DNA of 64,000 nt from Actinophytocola oryzae (GCF_004364325.1 NZ_SOCP01000002.1:682001-746000), one strand, 5' to 3'. Numbered from the stretch's first letter, positions 25,073 to 33,755 are shown. Notes: generated by a model from the sequence alone, not told the origin. Numbers and translations: made by a program.

Positions 25073-25444
25073 GTGATCACGGGCGTTCATGCGATCATCA
25101 ACACCGGGGAGGCGGAGGCGTCGCGGGCGTTCTTCCGCGACGTGCTCGAGTTCGACTCGGTCGACACCGGGGGCGGCTGGCTGGTCTTCGCGCTCCCGCC
25201 CGCCGAGTTGGGTGTCCACCCGACGGAAGGCACGGGCGGAGGGCACGAGCTGTATCTCATGTGCGACGACATCAACGCGACCGTCAAGGAGCTCGAGGGC
25301 AAGGGCGTCGAGTTCGTCCGTCCCGTCGAGGACGCCGGCTGGGGACTGCTGACGGCGATGCGTGTTCCCGGCGGCGGTGAGCTCGGGATCTACGAGCCGA
25401 GGCACGCCTCACCCGACCGGGACCCGAGTGCGACGAACGGGTAG
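25073..25444 (+). CDS. VOC-family (glyoxalase/dioxygenase superfamily) protein
   Basis: 123 residues, one vicinal-oxygen-chelate domain built of two beta-alpha-beta-beta-beta units (VHAIINTGEAEASRAFFRDVLEF ... GHELYLMCDDINATVKELEGKG ... GGGELGIYEPRH). Candidate metal-binding His and Glu residues are at the strand ends. Members range from glyoxalases to antibiotic-binding proteins; this one cannot be assigned. The start is GTG 25073, because GGAGG (25061-25065) is well placed and a nearby ATG leads directly to a stop. An arsR-type gene follows with no gap. Confidence 0.82.
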   Translation: MITGVHAIINTGEAEASRAFFRDVLEFDSVDTGGGWLVFALPPAELGVHPTEGTGGGHELYLMCDDINATVKELEGKGVEFVRPVEDAGWGLLTAMRVPGGGELGIYEPRHASPDRDPSATNG

Positions 25445-25780
25445 ATGAACCGGCCGCGGATCGTCCGCAACCTCGGTGACCTCGACGTCGTGTTCGGCGC
25501 GCTCGCGCATCCGACCCGGCGGGAGATCGTGCTGGTCCTGCACGATCGTGGGGGAGAGGTCACGGCGGGCGATCTCGCGGCCAGGTTCGAGCAGAGCTGG
25601 CCCACCACGACCCGTCACCTCACCGTCCTCGTCGACTCCGGGCTGGTCACCGTGCGCAAGTCCGGCCGCGAACGCCTCTACCGGCTGGACCGCGACAAGC
25701 TCGTCGGCGGGCTCGGCCTGTGGCTGCACAAGGTGGAGATCGGCGTCGTCGACCACCGCCGCCGCGAGTCGGGACAGTGA
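25445..25780 (+). CDS. ArsR-family transcriptional regulator
   Basis: 111 residues, a single winged helix-turn-helix (FGALAHPTRREIVLVLHDRGGEVTAGDLAARF then SWPTTTRHLTVLVDSGLVTVRKSGRERLYRL), the typical ArsR length. No Cys pair of the metal-sensing type is visible, so it probably senses a small molecule or acts constitutively. The ATG follows the VOC stop codon directly (TAGATG), and the perfect palindrome at 25034-25051 is the probable site of action. Confidence 0.88.
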   Translation: MNRPRIVRNLGDLDVVFGALAHPTRREIVLVLHDRGGEVTAGDLAARFEQSWPTTTRHLTVLVDSGLVTVRKSGRERLYRLDRDKLVGGLGLWLHKVEIGVVDHRRRESGQ

Positions 25781-25799
25781 GCTGAGGCAGAGTAGGGCC

Positions 25800-26573
25800 G
25801 TGAACAACGTGTTCGACTACGACGCCGAGCTGCGTCGCTACCAGGAGCGGTTGCGTCACGCCGCCGACGTGAGCGCTGGCGACCGGGTACTGGACATCGG
25901 CTGCGGTGCCGGACAGACCACTCGCCAGGCCGCGGGCGCGGCGAGCGAGGGGAGTGCCCTGGGCGTGGACACCTCCGCCGAGATGCTGGCGCGAGCGCGT
26001 GCCCTCGCCGCGGCGGAGGAGCTGGCCAACGTGCGCTTCGAACAGGCGGACGCCCAGGTCCACCCGTTCCCGCCCGAGACGTTCACCCTCGGGATCAGCC
26101 GGTTCGGCACGATGTTCTTCCCCGACCCCGTCGCGGCGTTCACGAACATCGCGCGTGCGTTGCGGCCCGGCGCGCGGCTGGTGCAGCTGGTGTGGCAGGC
26201 CCGTGACCGCCAGGAATGGGTGGCCGCCATCCAGGGCGCCCTCGCCGGTGACGACCCGCCGCCGGTCCCCGCAGCCAGGGTCGACGCGTTCTCCCTCGCC
26301 GACCCTGCGGTGGTGGACGCCGTCCTGACCTCGGCGGGACTCACCGAAGTGGCCGTCACCGACGTACGCGAACCCGTCTACTACGGCGCGGATCCCGACG
26401 CCGCCGTCGCCGCGGTCCGCTCGCTGCACGTCGCGAGCGACCCACTCGCGGGGCGAAGCGCCGAGGAGACCGCGCGGGCACTCGACCGGCTGCGTTGCGT
26501 CATGGCCGCGCACGACACCGCCGACGGCGTGTGGTTCGACTCGAGCGCCTGGCTCGTCACGGCCCGCCGCTAG
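25800..26573 (+). CDS. Class I SAM-dependent methyltransferase
   Basis: 257 residues with the Rossmann-type SAM fold: motif I VLDIGCGAGQTTRQAA (~30), acidic motif II GVDTSAEMLARA (~58), motif for the adenine side EQADAQVHPFP (~82), then GISRFGTMFFPDP. This is the pattern of UbiE/Trm-like small-molecule methyltransferases; the substrate is not evident. GTG 25800 starts the protein 19 bases after the arsR stop, so it may be cotranscribed with the VOC-arsR pair. Confidence 0.87.
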   Translation: MNNVFDYDAELRRYQERLRHAADVSAGDRVLDIGCGAGQTTRQAAGAASEGSALGVDTSAEMLARARALAAAEELANVRFEQADAQVHPFPPETFTLGISRFGTMFFPDPVAAFTNIARALRPGARLVQLVWQARDRQEWVAAIQGALAGDDPPPVPAARVDAFSLADPAVVDAVLTSAGLTEVAVTDVREPVYYGADPDAAVAAVRSLHVASDPLAGRSAEETARALDRLRCVMAAHDTADGVWFDSSAWLVTARR

Positions 26574-26656
26574 ACCACCGGCGACCGACTCGGTCACTGC
26601 GATGCCGCTGGTCGCCGCCACCGAGAACGTCGTCGGCGTCCGGACCGCGCCGAGGT

Positions 26657-27238
26657 TCAGAGATCGGGCCAGCCGCGTTCGAGGTGGGTGAAGGCGGTGG
26701 CCAGGGCGGCACGCGGGTCGGGCTCGGTGCCTGCCAGGTCGGGGATCTCCAGGACGAAGCGGGCGAGGAGCCGCAGCGAGAGGTCGTCCGCATCACGGGC
26801 GGCCTCCTCGGCGATGACCCTGGTCAGCGTGGTCTCGCAGTCGGTCCACAGCCTCCTGGCGTAGGCCCGCAGCGCAGGCGTGGCGACCACGAGTTCGGTC
26901 AGGCACCGGTACTTCGGCCCCGGGTCGGGATCGAACGGGCCGCGCGTGGCCAGGAAGTCGTGCAGTGCCCGCAGGATCGAGACGCCCTCGGCCCGCTCCC
27001 GCACCGCAGCGGCCAGAGCCTGCTCCCGCTCGTCACTGTCGCCGAGGACGAGCGCCTCCTTGCCGCCGGGGAAGTGCGCGAACAGCGTCGACACCGCCGT
27101 GTCCGCGGCCTCGGCGATCTCGGCGACGGTGACCCGGTCGAACCCGCGCTCCAGGAACAGTCGCTGCGCCGCGGTCGCCAGAGCGTGCCGGGTGGCGGCC
27201 TTCTTGCGCTCACGCCGCCCAATGGTGCCCGGTGTCAT
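26657..27238 (-). CDS. TetR-family transcriptional regulator
   Basis: 193 residues; N-terminal helix-turn-helix (TVAEIAEAADTAVSTLFAHFPGGKEAL, ~37-63) followed by an all-helical ligand-binding domain with a PKYRCLTELV segment. It is divergent from a short-chain dehydrogenase gene, with 78 bases between starts that hold two palindromes, so it very likely represses that gene and itself. Confidence 0.9.
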   Translation of the reverse strand: MTPGTIGRRERKKAATRHALATAAQRLFLERGFDRVTVAEIAEAADTAVSTLFAHFPGGKEALVLGDSDEREQALAAAVRERAEGVSILRALHDFLATRGPFDPDPGPKYRCLTELVVATPALRAYARRLWTDCETTLTRVIAEEAARDADDLSLRLLARFVLEIPDLAGTEPDPRAALATAFTHLERGWPDL

Positions 27239-27249
27239 GCCGCCAGCAT

Positions 27250-27268
27250 ACTCGAAGTCGATTCGAGT
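27250..27268. promoter_or_regulatory. TetR operator candidate 1
   Basis: ACTCGAA and TTCGAGT, perfect 7-bp arms with a 5-bp spacer GTCGA, between the divergent tetR and SDR starts. It lies closer to tetR. Confidence 0.6.
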
Positions 27269-27282
27269 TCGTAGTCACGCTA

Positions 27283-27297
27283 AAGTCAGAGTGACTT
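27283..27297. promoter_or_regulatory. TetR operator candidate 2
   Basis: AAGTC and GACTT arms with a 5-bp spacer AGAGT, 15 bases from candidate 1 and with the same arm-spacer design, just upstream of the SDR ribosome site (GGGAGG). Confidence 0.5.
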
Positions 27298-27316
27298 CGA
27301 CTTTCTGGGAGGCGCC

Positions 27317-28228
27317 ATGCGCTGGGACGTTCGACGGCTGCCGCGTGCCGACGGCAGAACCTTCCTGGTCACCGGCGGCAACGCGGGTGTCGGTTACTTC
27401 GTCGCCGAGCAGCTGGCCGGCACGGGGGCGACGGTCGTCCTCGGCAGCCGGGACATCGCCAGGGCCGACGCCGCGATGGCGTCGATCCGGTCCCGCGTCC
27501 CCGGCGCGCTGGTGCGCCACGTGCGGCTGGACCTTGCCGACCACGCCTCCCTCGAGTCCACCGCGGGCCAGCTGGGGAGCCTCGACGCGGTCGTGTGCAA
27601 CGCCGGCGTCATGCTCGACCACCCGCCGCGACGCGAGACCGCGGCCGGCCACGAGCTGATGTTCGCCACCAACCACCTCGGGCACTTCCTGCTGGTCCGG
27701 TGGCTGTTGCCGCTGCTCACCGCGTCGGCGGCGGGACGTGTCGTGACGACCGGCAGCTTCGTCGCGAGGTCCGCCCGGTTCGACCTGACCGACCCGCAGA
27801 GCACCAGGGACTACGCGCCCAAGCGTGCCTACGCCCGGTCGAAGCTCGCCCAGATGCTGTTCGCGTTCGAGCTGGACCGGCGGCTGCGTGCCGAGGGCAG
27901 CCCGGTGCGCAGCGTGGTCAACCACCCCGGCGGCGCGCTCGACTCGCTCACCCCGGACCGCCCGCCGGTGCACGCCAGGACCGCGGGCCAGCGGCTGCGC
28001 GGCCTGCCCGCGGGGCTCGTCGTACAGGGCAAGGAAGCCGGCGCGTGGCCCGCGGTCCGCGCGGTCCTCGACCCGTCCGTGGCGGGCGGCGGGCTGTGCG
28101 GTCCCCGCGTGTTCGGCATGCGCGGCGAACCCGGGCTCGAAACCGTGCGAGGCAGGCTCGCCGATCCCGAGCTCGCCGCCGGCCTGTGGGCCGCCACCGT
28201 CGACCTGACCGGCGTCGAGCCCGGCTGA
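27317..28228 (+). CDS. Short-chain dehydrogenase/reductase (retinol-dehydrogenase-like)
   Basis: 303 residues, longer than classical SDRs and similar to the retinol dehydrogenase/protochlorophyllide reductase-like branch. Cofactor loop TGGNAGVGYFVAE (~20), NAG motif CNAGVM (~95), and catalytic YARSK (~172) with an upstream Ser. It probably acts on a lipophilic alcohol or ketone with NADP(H). The gene is divergent from a tetR gene and is likely induced by its own substrate through that repressor. Confidence 0.87.
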   Translation: MRWDVRRLPRADGRTFLVTGGNAGVGYFVAEQLAGTGATVVLGSRDIARADAAMASIRSRVPGALVRHVRLDLADHASLESTAGQLGSLDAVVCNAGVMLDHPPRRETAAGHELMFATNHLGHFLLVRWLLPLLTASAAGRVVTTGSFVARSARFDLTDPQSTRDYAPKRAYARSKLAQMLFAFELDRRLRAEGSPVRSVVNHPGGALDSLTPDRPPVHARTAGQRLRGLPAGLVVQGKEAGAWPAVRAVLDPSVAGGGLCGPRVFGMRGEPGLETVRGRLADPELAAGLWAATVDLTGVEPG

Positions 28229-28238
28229 CCGGGCGAGG

Positions 28239-28500
28239 TCAGTGGACGACGTCGTAGACCAGCTTCTGGACGCCGTTCCGGTAGGTCTCGCTCTCGACGA
28301 CCCTGAGGTTCTGCCTGTCCTTGTCGGTGGCGCTGAACAGCCGCTTGCCCGCGCCGAGCAGGACCGGGAACACCAGCAGGTGGTAGCGGTCGATCAGGCC
28401 CGCGTCGGACAGGTGCTGGTCGAGCGTGGCGCTGCCGTGGATGATGATCGGCCCGCCCTCGGTCCGCCTGAGCGCGGCGACGTCGTCCAGGGCTACCCCC
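28239..28500 (-). pseudogene. C-terminal remnant of a RibD/dihydrofolate-reductase-like gene
   Basis: The minus strand encodes about 86 residues (starting LDDVAALRRTEGGPIIIHGS) that match the C-terminal half of the dihydrofolate reductase/RibD C-terminal family (GSATLDQHLSDAGLIDRYHL then a PVLLGAGKRLF motif). The stop is intact, but the N-terminal half with the cofactor-entry strand is missing, and no start codon or ribosome site precedes the remnant. The roughly 190 bases beyond it up to the next gene show nothing recognisable. A deletion or old insertion probably removed the front of the gene. Confidence 0.75.
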
Positions 28501-28692
28501 GGGACAGAGTGTTCCCCGCCTGCGAGCAGGAGCAGATCCGCGCGTGCTTCTCGCTGCCGCGCACTGGCATGACCGGTGACCCGGGCATGCCATGGACCGC
28601 AACGCGGTCAACAGCACGAGTGAGCACTGTCGGCTACCTGTGCCCTCGCGCCGACAACGATCACAGGCGCGCAACCCTTTCGCGACTGTCCG

Positions 28693-29460
28693 TCAGCGGG
28701 GAGCCATGCGGATGGCGCCGTCCAGGCGGATGGTCTCGCCGTTGAGCATGGGGTTGTCGATGATGGACATGGCTAGCTTGGCGAACTCGTCGGGGTGGCC
28801 TAGGCGGCTGGGGTGGGGAACGGTCTTGGCGAGGCTCTCGCGGACCTCGTCGGACAGGCGGGCCAGCAGTGGCGTGTCGAAGGTGCCTGGCGCGATCGTG
28901 CACACGCGGATCGCTCGGCTCGCCAGGTCGCGAGCGGCCACGATGGTCATGCCGACGATGCCCGCCTTCGACGACGCGTACGGGATCTGGCCGATCTGTC
29001 CCTCGTAGGCCGCGACCGACGCGGTCAGTACGCACACGCCCCGGTCGCCGTCCAGCGGCTCGTTCGCCGCCATCCGGGCCGCTGCCAGTCGCAGCACGTT
29101 GAAGCTGCCGATCAGGTTGATGCCGATGATCTCCGTGTAGGTCTCCAACGAGCCCGGTCGTCCGTCCCGGTTCACCAGGCGGACCGGGCCGCCCCGGCCC
29201 GCACAGTGCACGACCGCGCGCAGCGGACCCGCCTCGGCCGCGGCGTCGAACACCGCGTTCATGCCGGCCTCGTCGCGCACGTCGGCCGGTACGAACCGGA
29301 CCCGGTCGCCCAGTTCCTTCGCGACGGTCTCGCCCGAGGAGGTCTCCAGGTCGGCGATGACGACCGCCTCGGCGCCGCCGTCGAGCAGACGGCGCGCGGT
29401 CGCGAGGCCCAGTCCGGACGCCCCGCCGGTGACCACGGCGCTGATGCCGGTGATGTCCAT
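28693..29460 (-). CDS. 3-hydroxyacyl-CoA dehydrogenase, SDR type
   Basis: 255 residues, close in pattern to type-2 3-hydroxyacyl-CoA dehydrogenases (HSD17B10-like). TGGASGLGLAT cofactor loop, an Asp after strand 2 (VIADLE) indicating NAD preference, HCAGRGG, catalytic YASSK, and the typical end GETIRLDGAIRM. It would oxidise the 3-hydroxyacyl-CoA made by the hydratase of the same operon. It is the last gene of the leftward five-gene operon, ten bases after the thiolase gene. Confidence 0.9.
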   Translation of the reverse strand: MDITGISAVVTGGASGLGLATARRLLDGGAEAVVIADLETSSGETVAKELGDRVRFVPADVRDEAGMNAVFDAAAEAGPLRAVVHCAGRGGPVRLVNRDGRPGSLETYTEIIGINLIGSFNVLRLAAARMAANEPLDGDRGVCVLTASVAAYEGQIGQIPYASSKAGIVGMTIVAARDLASRAIRVCTIAPGTFDTPLLARLSDEVRESLAKTVPHPSRLGHPDEFAKLAMSIIDNPMLNGETIRLDGAIRMAPR

Positions 29461-29470
29461 GAGAAGTCCT

Positions 29471-30661
29471 TCAGAGTCGTTCGATGATCGTCGCGTTGGC
29501 CATGCCGCCTGCCTCGCACATGGTCTGCAGGCCGTAGCGGCCGCCCGTGGCCTCCAGGCCGTTGAGCATGGTGGTCAGCAGCCGCGCGCCCGACGCGCCC
29601 AGCGGGTGGCCGAGTGCGATGGCGCCGCCGCGTGGGTTGAGCCGGTCGGGGTCGGCGCCGAAGTGCTGTGCCCAGGCCAGCGGCACCGGGGCGAACGCCT
29701 CGTTCACCTCGTAGTGGTCGAGCTGGTCGAGCGTCAGACCGCTGCGGCGCAACACCTTCTCCGTCGCCGGGATCGGGCCGGTCAGCATCGTGATCGGGTC
29801 GTCGGCGGCCAGGGCGAAGGAGTGGAACCTGGCGCGCGGGGTCATCCCCAGCTCCTGCGCCTTCTCCTCCGACATGATCAGCACCGCGCCCGCGCCGTCG
29901 GTCAGCTGCGACGAGTTGCCCGGCGTGATGTGCCAGTTCGCCTCGGGGAAGCGGGCGGCCAGCTCGTCGGTGCGGAAGGCCGGCTTCAGCGCGCCGAGCT
30001 TCTCGGCCGTGGTGTCCGGGCGGATCGTCTCGTCCTGGTCGACCACCGTCCCGTCCGGGACGGTCACCTGCACGATCTCGCCGCTGCGGTCCGCCGCCGC
30101 GGCGCGGGTGTGGGAGCCTGCCGCGAACTCGTCGAGGGTCTCCCGGTCGAGCTTCCAGCGGGCGGCGATCAGCTCGGCCGACACGCCCTGCGGGACCAGC
30201 CCCGGCTCGTAGCGCTTCGCGACCGACGGGCCGAACGGGTCCATCCCGATCCGGGCGGTGAACATCGGGATGCGGCTCATCGACTCCACCCCGCACGCCA
30301 CCACCACGTCGTAGGCCCCGGCGAGCACCCCCTGTGCCGCGAAGTCCGCGGCCTGCTGGCTCGACCCGCACGCCCGGTGCACCGCGACCGACGGCACCTC
30401 CTCGGGTAACCCGGCCGCGAGCCACGCCCACCGCCCGACCGGGCCGGACTGCTCGCCGACCTGGCTCACGCAGCCGGTGATCACGTCCTCGACCAGCGCC
30501 GGGTCTACGCCCGTGCGGTCGATCAGCTGCCGCAGCACCTGACCGAGCAACTCGACCGGGTGCAGCGACGACAGTGCGCCACCCGCCCTGCCCTCCCTGG
30601 GCGCCCTGCCCTTCGCCATCGGCGACCGAATGGCGTCCACGATCACGGCACTACGCGACAT
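29471..30661 (-). CDS. Acetyl-CoA acyltransferase (thiolase)
   Basis: 396 residues with all catalytic features of a degradative thiolase: nucleophile Cys in VHRACGSSQQA (~90), GGAIALGHPLGASG with the catalytic His (~350) and the C-terminal Cys in MCEAGGMANA (~385). It cleaves the 3-ketoacyl-CoA from the SDR-type dehydrogenase to acetyl- or propionyl-CoA and a shorter acyl-CoA. ATG 30661 has a strong GAGGAGGA upstream. It lies in the leftward beta-oxidation operon between the acyl-CoA dehydrogenase pair and the SDR gene. Confidence 0.93.
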   Translation of the reverse strand: MSRSAVIVDAIRSPMAKGRAPREGRAGGALSSLHPVELLGQVLRQLIDRTGVDPALVEDVITGCVSQVGEQSGPVGRWAWLAAGLPEEVPSVAVHRACGSSQQAADFAAQGVLAGAYDVVVACGVESMSRIPMFTARIGMDPFGPSVAKRYEPGLVPQGVSAELIAARWKLDRETLDEFAAGSHTRAAAADRSGEIVQVTVPDGTVVDQDETIRPDTTAEKLGALKPAFRTDELAARFPEANWHITPGNSSQLTDGAGAVLIMSEEKAQELGMTPRARFHSFALAADDPITMLTGPIPATEKVLRRSGLTLDQLDHYEVNEAFAPVPLAWAQHFGADPDRLNPRGGAIALGHPLGASGARLLTTMLNGLEATGGRYGLQTMCEAGGMANATIIERL

Positions 30662-30682
30662 CGTCGTCCTCCTCGTCCGAAG

Positions 30683-31711
30683 TCATCCCACGTCGGTCAG
30701 GGTCGGCCACAGGCCGGCAGGTGCCGTCGCGACGGCCTCGCCCAACGTCCTCGCCCAGGCCAGCTCGCTGCCTGCCTCGTCCCGCCACGCCCACAGGCGC
30801 CGGGTGAGGTGGTGGAGCCGGTGCTCCTGGGTGAAGCCGATCGCGCCGTGGAGCTGGTGCGCGGCTCTCGCCACCGGCGCGACCGCGGCTCCAGCGCGGA
30901 TCTTCGCGGCAGCCGCGGCGAGCACGAGCCCGTCGGTGTCCGCGACCCGGACCGCGGCGTCGGCGAGCGCGGTCGCCGCACCGACCTCGCCCGCCATCCG
31001 CGCGATCTCCATCTGCACCGCCTGGAACTTGGCCAGCGGGCGGCCGAACTGCTCGCGCTCACCCGCGTAGGCCACCGTCCAGTCCAGCACCTTGCCCAGG
31101 GCTCCGGCCAGCTGCACGGCTCTGGCCAGGGCGAACCTGGCCCGGACCGTCTCGGCGTCGACCGGCGCCGCAACGGCGGGCACGTCGTCGAACGTCACGT
31201 CGCCGCGCGGCTCACCGGCCAGGTTCGCCCCCACCGCGCCGTCCGGCAGGTCGGCGAGCGCGAGAACGGCCGAGTCGGGTCCCGTCGCGAGCACCGCGGC
31301 CCGGCGGGCGACCCCCACCCACGGGACGGCGGTCGCGGTGCCGGTGAGCCCGAAGCGGCCCTTGTCCAGCGGTCGCGCGAGCACCGTCCCCGCGACGGCG
31401 ATGGTCAGCGGCTCGGTGACGATCGGCAGGTCGAGGCCCGCTGCCAGCAGGGCGGGCCCGGCGACCAGCAGCTGCTCGGCCACCGGCACCGCGGCGGCCC
31501 CCGCCGCGAGCGTCGTCACGACGGCCGCCGCGTCGTCCAGGGCGCCGCCCGAGCCACCCGCCTCCTCCGACAGACCGACGCCGGTCATGCCGGCCTCGGC
31601 GAGCACCGACCACAGGCCGGCGTCCCACGACCGGTCCGGCGTGAGGACGAACGGCTCGTGGGCGGCGAGGATGTCCCGCACCGTCTCGACCACCAGGTCC
31701 CTGGTGCTCAT
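30683..31711 (-). CDS. Acyl-CoA dehydrogenase-like subunit, probably non-catalytic partner
   Basis: 342 residues, shorter than a standard acyl-CoA dehydrogenase (~380-400). The C-terminal FAD/tetramer part is clear (REQFGRPLAKFQAVQ, QLHGAIGFTQEH). The place where catalytic subunits carry a Glu-Arg at the start of the helical domain reads ARFALARAVQLAG, with no Glu. Actinobacterial steroid catabolism uses alpha2beta2 dehydrogenases in which only one chain carries the base. The gene overlaps the next dehydrogenase gene by four bases, so the two likely form one enzyme. Confidence 0.82.
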   Translation of the reverse strand: MSTRDLVVETVRDILAAHEPFVLTPDRSWDAGLWSVLAEAGMTGVGLSEEAGGSGGALDDAAAVVTTLAAGAAAVPVAEQLLVAGPALLAAGLDLPIVTEPLTIAVAGTVLARPLDKGRFGLTGTATAVPWVGVARRAAVLATGPDSAVLALADLPDGAVGANLAGEPRGDVTFDDVPAVAAPVDAETVRARFALARAVQLAGALGKVLDWTVAYAGEREQFGRPLAKFQAVQMEIARMAGEVGAATALADAAVRVADTDGLVLAAAAAKIRAGAAVAPVARAAHQLHGAIGFTQEHRLHHLTRRLWAWRDEAGSELAWARTLGEAVATAPAGLWPTLTDVG

Positions 31712-32865
31712 CGCAGCCCCAGACCGCGGGCGACGATGCCGCGCAGGATCTCGTTGGTGCCGCCGCGGAGCGTGAAGCCCGGCGCGTGCAGCTGTGCCTC
31801 CGCGAGTGTCCGGCCCAGCGGGTCGTCCGGGTCCAGCTCGACGACCCGGCGGATCTCGTCGATCACGTCCGTCTCGAAGGTCGTGCCCAGGTCCTTCACC
31901 AGCGCCGCCTGGATGTCCGGCAGCTCGCCACGGTCCAGTGCGGCGGCGATCCTCCTCGACAGCTGGCGCAGCGCGAGCAGCCGGGCCGAGAGGGTGCCGA
32001 GCGTCGCCAGCTGTGCCGGGTCCCGGGTCCGCGCCGCGTGCCTGGCGAACGCGTCGAGCAGGCCGAACGTCGAGAGCCAGCGCTCCGGGCCGGACCGTTC
32101 GTACGCCAGCTCCGCCGTGACCTGGCGCCAGCCGTCACCCTCGGTGCCCAGCAGCATCCCGGCCGGCACGACCACGTCCTCGAACACCATCTCGTTGAAG
32201 TGGTGGCCGCCGTCCAGGATCCGGATCGGGTTGATCGTCAGGCCGGGGCTCGCGAGGTCCACCAGCAGCTGCGACAGCCCGTCGTGCCGCCCTGGCCCGG
32301 TGCGCACCAGCACGATCCCGTAGTGGGCCAGGTGCGCGCCCGAGGTCCAGATCTTGGCGCCGTTGACCAACCAGTCCCCGTTGGCGTCGCGCTCGGCGCG
32401 GGTGCGGATCGACGCCAGGTCCGAGCCCGAGTCCGGTTCGGACATCCCGATCACGAAATAGCACTCGCCTGCGGCGATCCTCGGCAGCAGGGCGGTGCGC
32501 TGCTCCTCGGTGCCGTAACGCAGCAGGCTCGGCCCGGACTGGCGGTCGGCGATCCAGTGCGCCGCCACGGGCGCACCCGCGGCGAGCAGCTCCTCGGTCA
32601 CGGCGAAACGCTCCATCGCCGAGCGTTCGTGGCCGCCGTAGCGCCTCGGCCACGTCATGCCGAGCCAGCCCCGCGCGCCGAGCCTGCGGGAGAACTCGGC
32701 GTCGAAGCCGCTGAGCCAGGAGTCGACGCGCGGGGTGAACGTCTCGGCCGCCAGGAACTCCCGCACCTCGGCGCGTACCGCTTCGGCGGCGGGCACGGCC
32801 TCGGCGGGGGAGAGGGCCAGTCCTCCCGGGTCGCCCGCGCGCGCGGTTGCGTCCACAGTGGTCAC
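31708..32865 (-). CDS. Acyl-CoA dehydrogenase, probably catalytic partner
   Basis: 385 residues. Substrate/FAD motifs MSEPDSGSDLASIRTRAER (~130) and WLVNGAKIWTSGAH are typical, and a Glu-Arg is present at ELAYERSGPER, the position of the catalytic base in isovaleryl-/long-chain-type enzymes. The C-terminus carries RGGTNEILRGIVARGLGL. It introduces the alpha,beta double bond in an acyl-CoA, probably with the 342-residue subunit encoded next to it. The start is taken as GTG 32865, close to the stop of the hydratase gene; GTG 32856 is also possible. Confidence 0.87.
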   Translation of the reverse strand: MTTVDATARAGDPGGLALSPAEAVPAAEAVRAEVREFLAAETFTPRVDSWLSGFDAEFSRRLGARGWLGMTWPRRYGGHERSAMERFAVTEELLAAGAPVAAHWIADRQSGPSLLRYGTEEQRTALLPRIAAGECYFVIGMSEPDSGSDLASIRTRAERDANGDWLVNGAKIWTSGAHLAHYGIVLVRTGPGRHDGLSQLLVDLASPGLTINPIRILDGGHHFNEMVFEDVVVPAGMLLGTEGDGWRQVTAELAYERSGPERWLSTFGLLDAFARHAARTRDPAQLATLGTLSARLLALRQLSRRIAAALDRGELPDIQAALVKDLGTTFETDVIDEIRRVVELDPDDPLGRTLAEAQLHAPGFTLRGGTNEILRGIVARGLGLR

Positions 32866-32870
32866 TGTGA

Positions 32871-33629
32871 CTACCGGCCCGCCCACTGTGGACTCCGCCG
32901 TTCCACGAACGCCCGCGCGCCCTCGCGTGCGTCCTCGGAGGACCGGACCGCTTCCGCGAGAGGGGCCTGCCGGTCGAAGAACTCCGCCTCCGGCCAGTCC
33001 CGCGACTCGGCGATGACCTGCTTGCAGGCACGCGTCGCCAGCGGCCCGTTGCGGCCGATGGCCGCGGCCAGCTCGAGCGCGCCTGCCAGTGCCGACCCCG
33101 GCGCGGTGAGCCGGTTGACCAGGTGCACCTCGTGGGCCGTGGCGGCCGGGATTCGGGCGCCGGTGAGGATCCACTCCATCGCCAGGTTCGCGGGCACCTT
33201 CGCGGGCAGGCGCAGCAGCCCGCCGCCCGCCGGGACCAGCCCCCTGGTGACCTCCGGCAGCCCGAAGACCGCGTCCTCCGCCGCGACGACCAGGTCGCAC
33301 GCCAGGGCGATCTCGAAGCCGCCGCCCAGCGCGTACCCCTCGACCGCGGCCACGATCGGCTTGGCGGGCGGGCGTCGCACGATGCCGGCGAACCCCCTGC
33401 CGGGTACCGACGGCCGCTCCCCGGCCAGGAACGCCTTGAGGTCCATCCCGGCGCAGAACGTCCCGCCCGCGCCGGTGATGACCCCGGCCACCGCGTCGTC
33501 GCGGGCGTCGAGGTCGTCCAGTGCCTCGGCGATCGCCTCGGCGGTGGCCAGGTCGATGGCGTTGCGGAGGTCCGGACGGTCGATCGTGATGACGAACGTG
33601 GTCCCGTTCAGTTCCGTGTGGACGGTCAT
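32871..33629 (-). CDS. Enoyl-CoA hydratase (crotonase family)
   Basis: 252 residues. Oxyanion hole segment GGTFCAGMDLKAF (~58) and EGYALGGGFEIALACD (~100), with both catalytic Glu positions of true hydratases kept: PEVTRGLVPAGGG (~122) and AMEWILTG (~148). It hydrates enoyl-CoA from the adjacent dehydrogenases. It is the first gene of the leftward operon; ATG 33629 has GGAGGA upstream, and the promoter region with the palindromic sites at 33701 and 33742 is shared with the rightward operon. Confidence 0.92.
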   Translation of the reverse strand: MTVHTELNGTTFVITIDRPDLRNAIDLATAEAIAEALDDLDARDDAVAGVITGAGGTFCAGMDLKAFLAGERPSVPGRGFAGIVRRPPAKPIVAAVEGYALGGGFEIALACDLVVAAEDAVFGLPEVTRGLVPAGGGLLRLPAKVPANLAMEWILTGARIPAATAHEVHLVNRLTAPGSALAGALELAAAIGRNGPLATRACKQVIAESRDWPEAEFFDRQAPLAEAVRSSEDAREGARAFVERRSPQWAGR

Positions 33630-33700
33630 CGGGTGGGTCCTCCGGGGCGTCGGTGGTGACCTCCGCAGGATAACCCCGGGTTTCTATCAGTGGAACGGCT

Positions 33701-33715
33701 TTCGACTCAGTCGAA
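33701..33715. promoter_or_regulatory. IclR-type operator candidate A in divergent promoter
   Basis: TTCGACTCAGTCGAA, a perfect 15-bp palindrome centred on ACTCAGT, 72 bases upstream of the enoyl-CoA hydratase start. The same core recurs at 33742 and at the iclR start (56221). A weaker relative, TTTCTATCAGTGGAA, lies at 33681-33695. Confidence 0.7.
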
Positions 33716-33741
33716 CCGAATATCGGAGACCGCTCATCAAA

Positions 33742-33755
33742 TTCGACTGAGTGAA
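33742..33755. promoter_or_regulatory. IclR-type operator candidate B in divergent promoter
   Basis: TTCGACTGAGTGAA, the same core read on the opposite strand (ACTGAGT), about 70 bases upstream of the alcohol dehydrogenase start. With site A it could let one regulator control both operons. Confidence 0.65.

Noticed and set aside
28242..28745. 167-codon frame on the plus strand over the RibD remnant
   Set aside because: Antisense to the recognisable reductase fragment and into the SDR gene; no family and no start signals.
29259..30431. 390-codon frame partly encoding SDR-like sequence at its end
   Set aside because: It is the thiolase region read out of frame, running into the real SDR frame; the true thiolase and SDR genes have their own starts.
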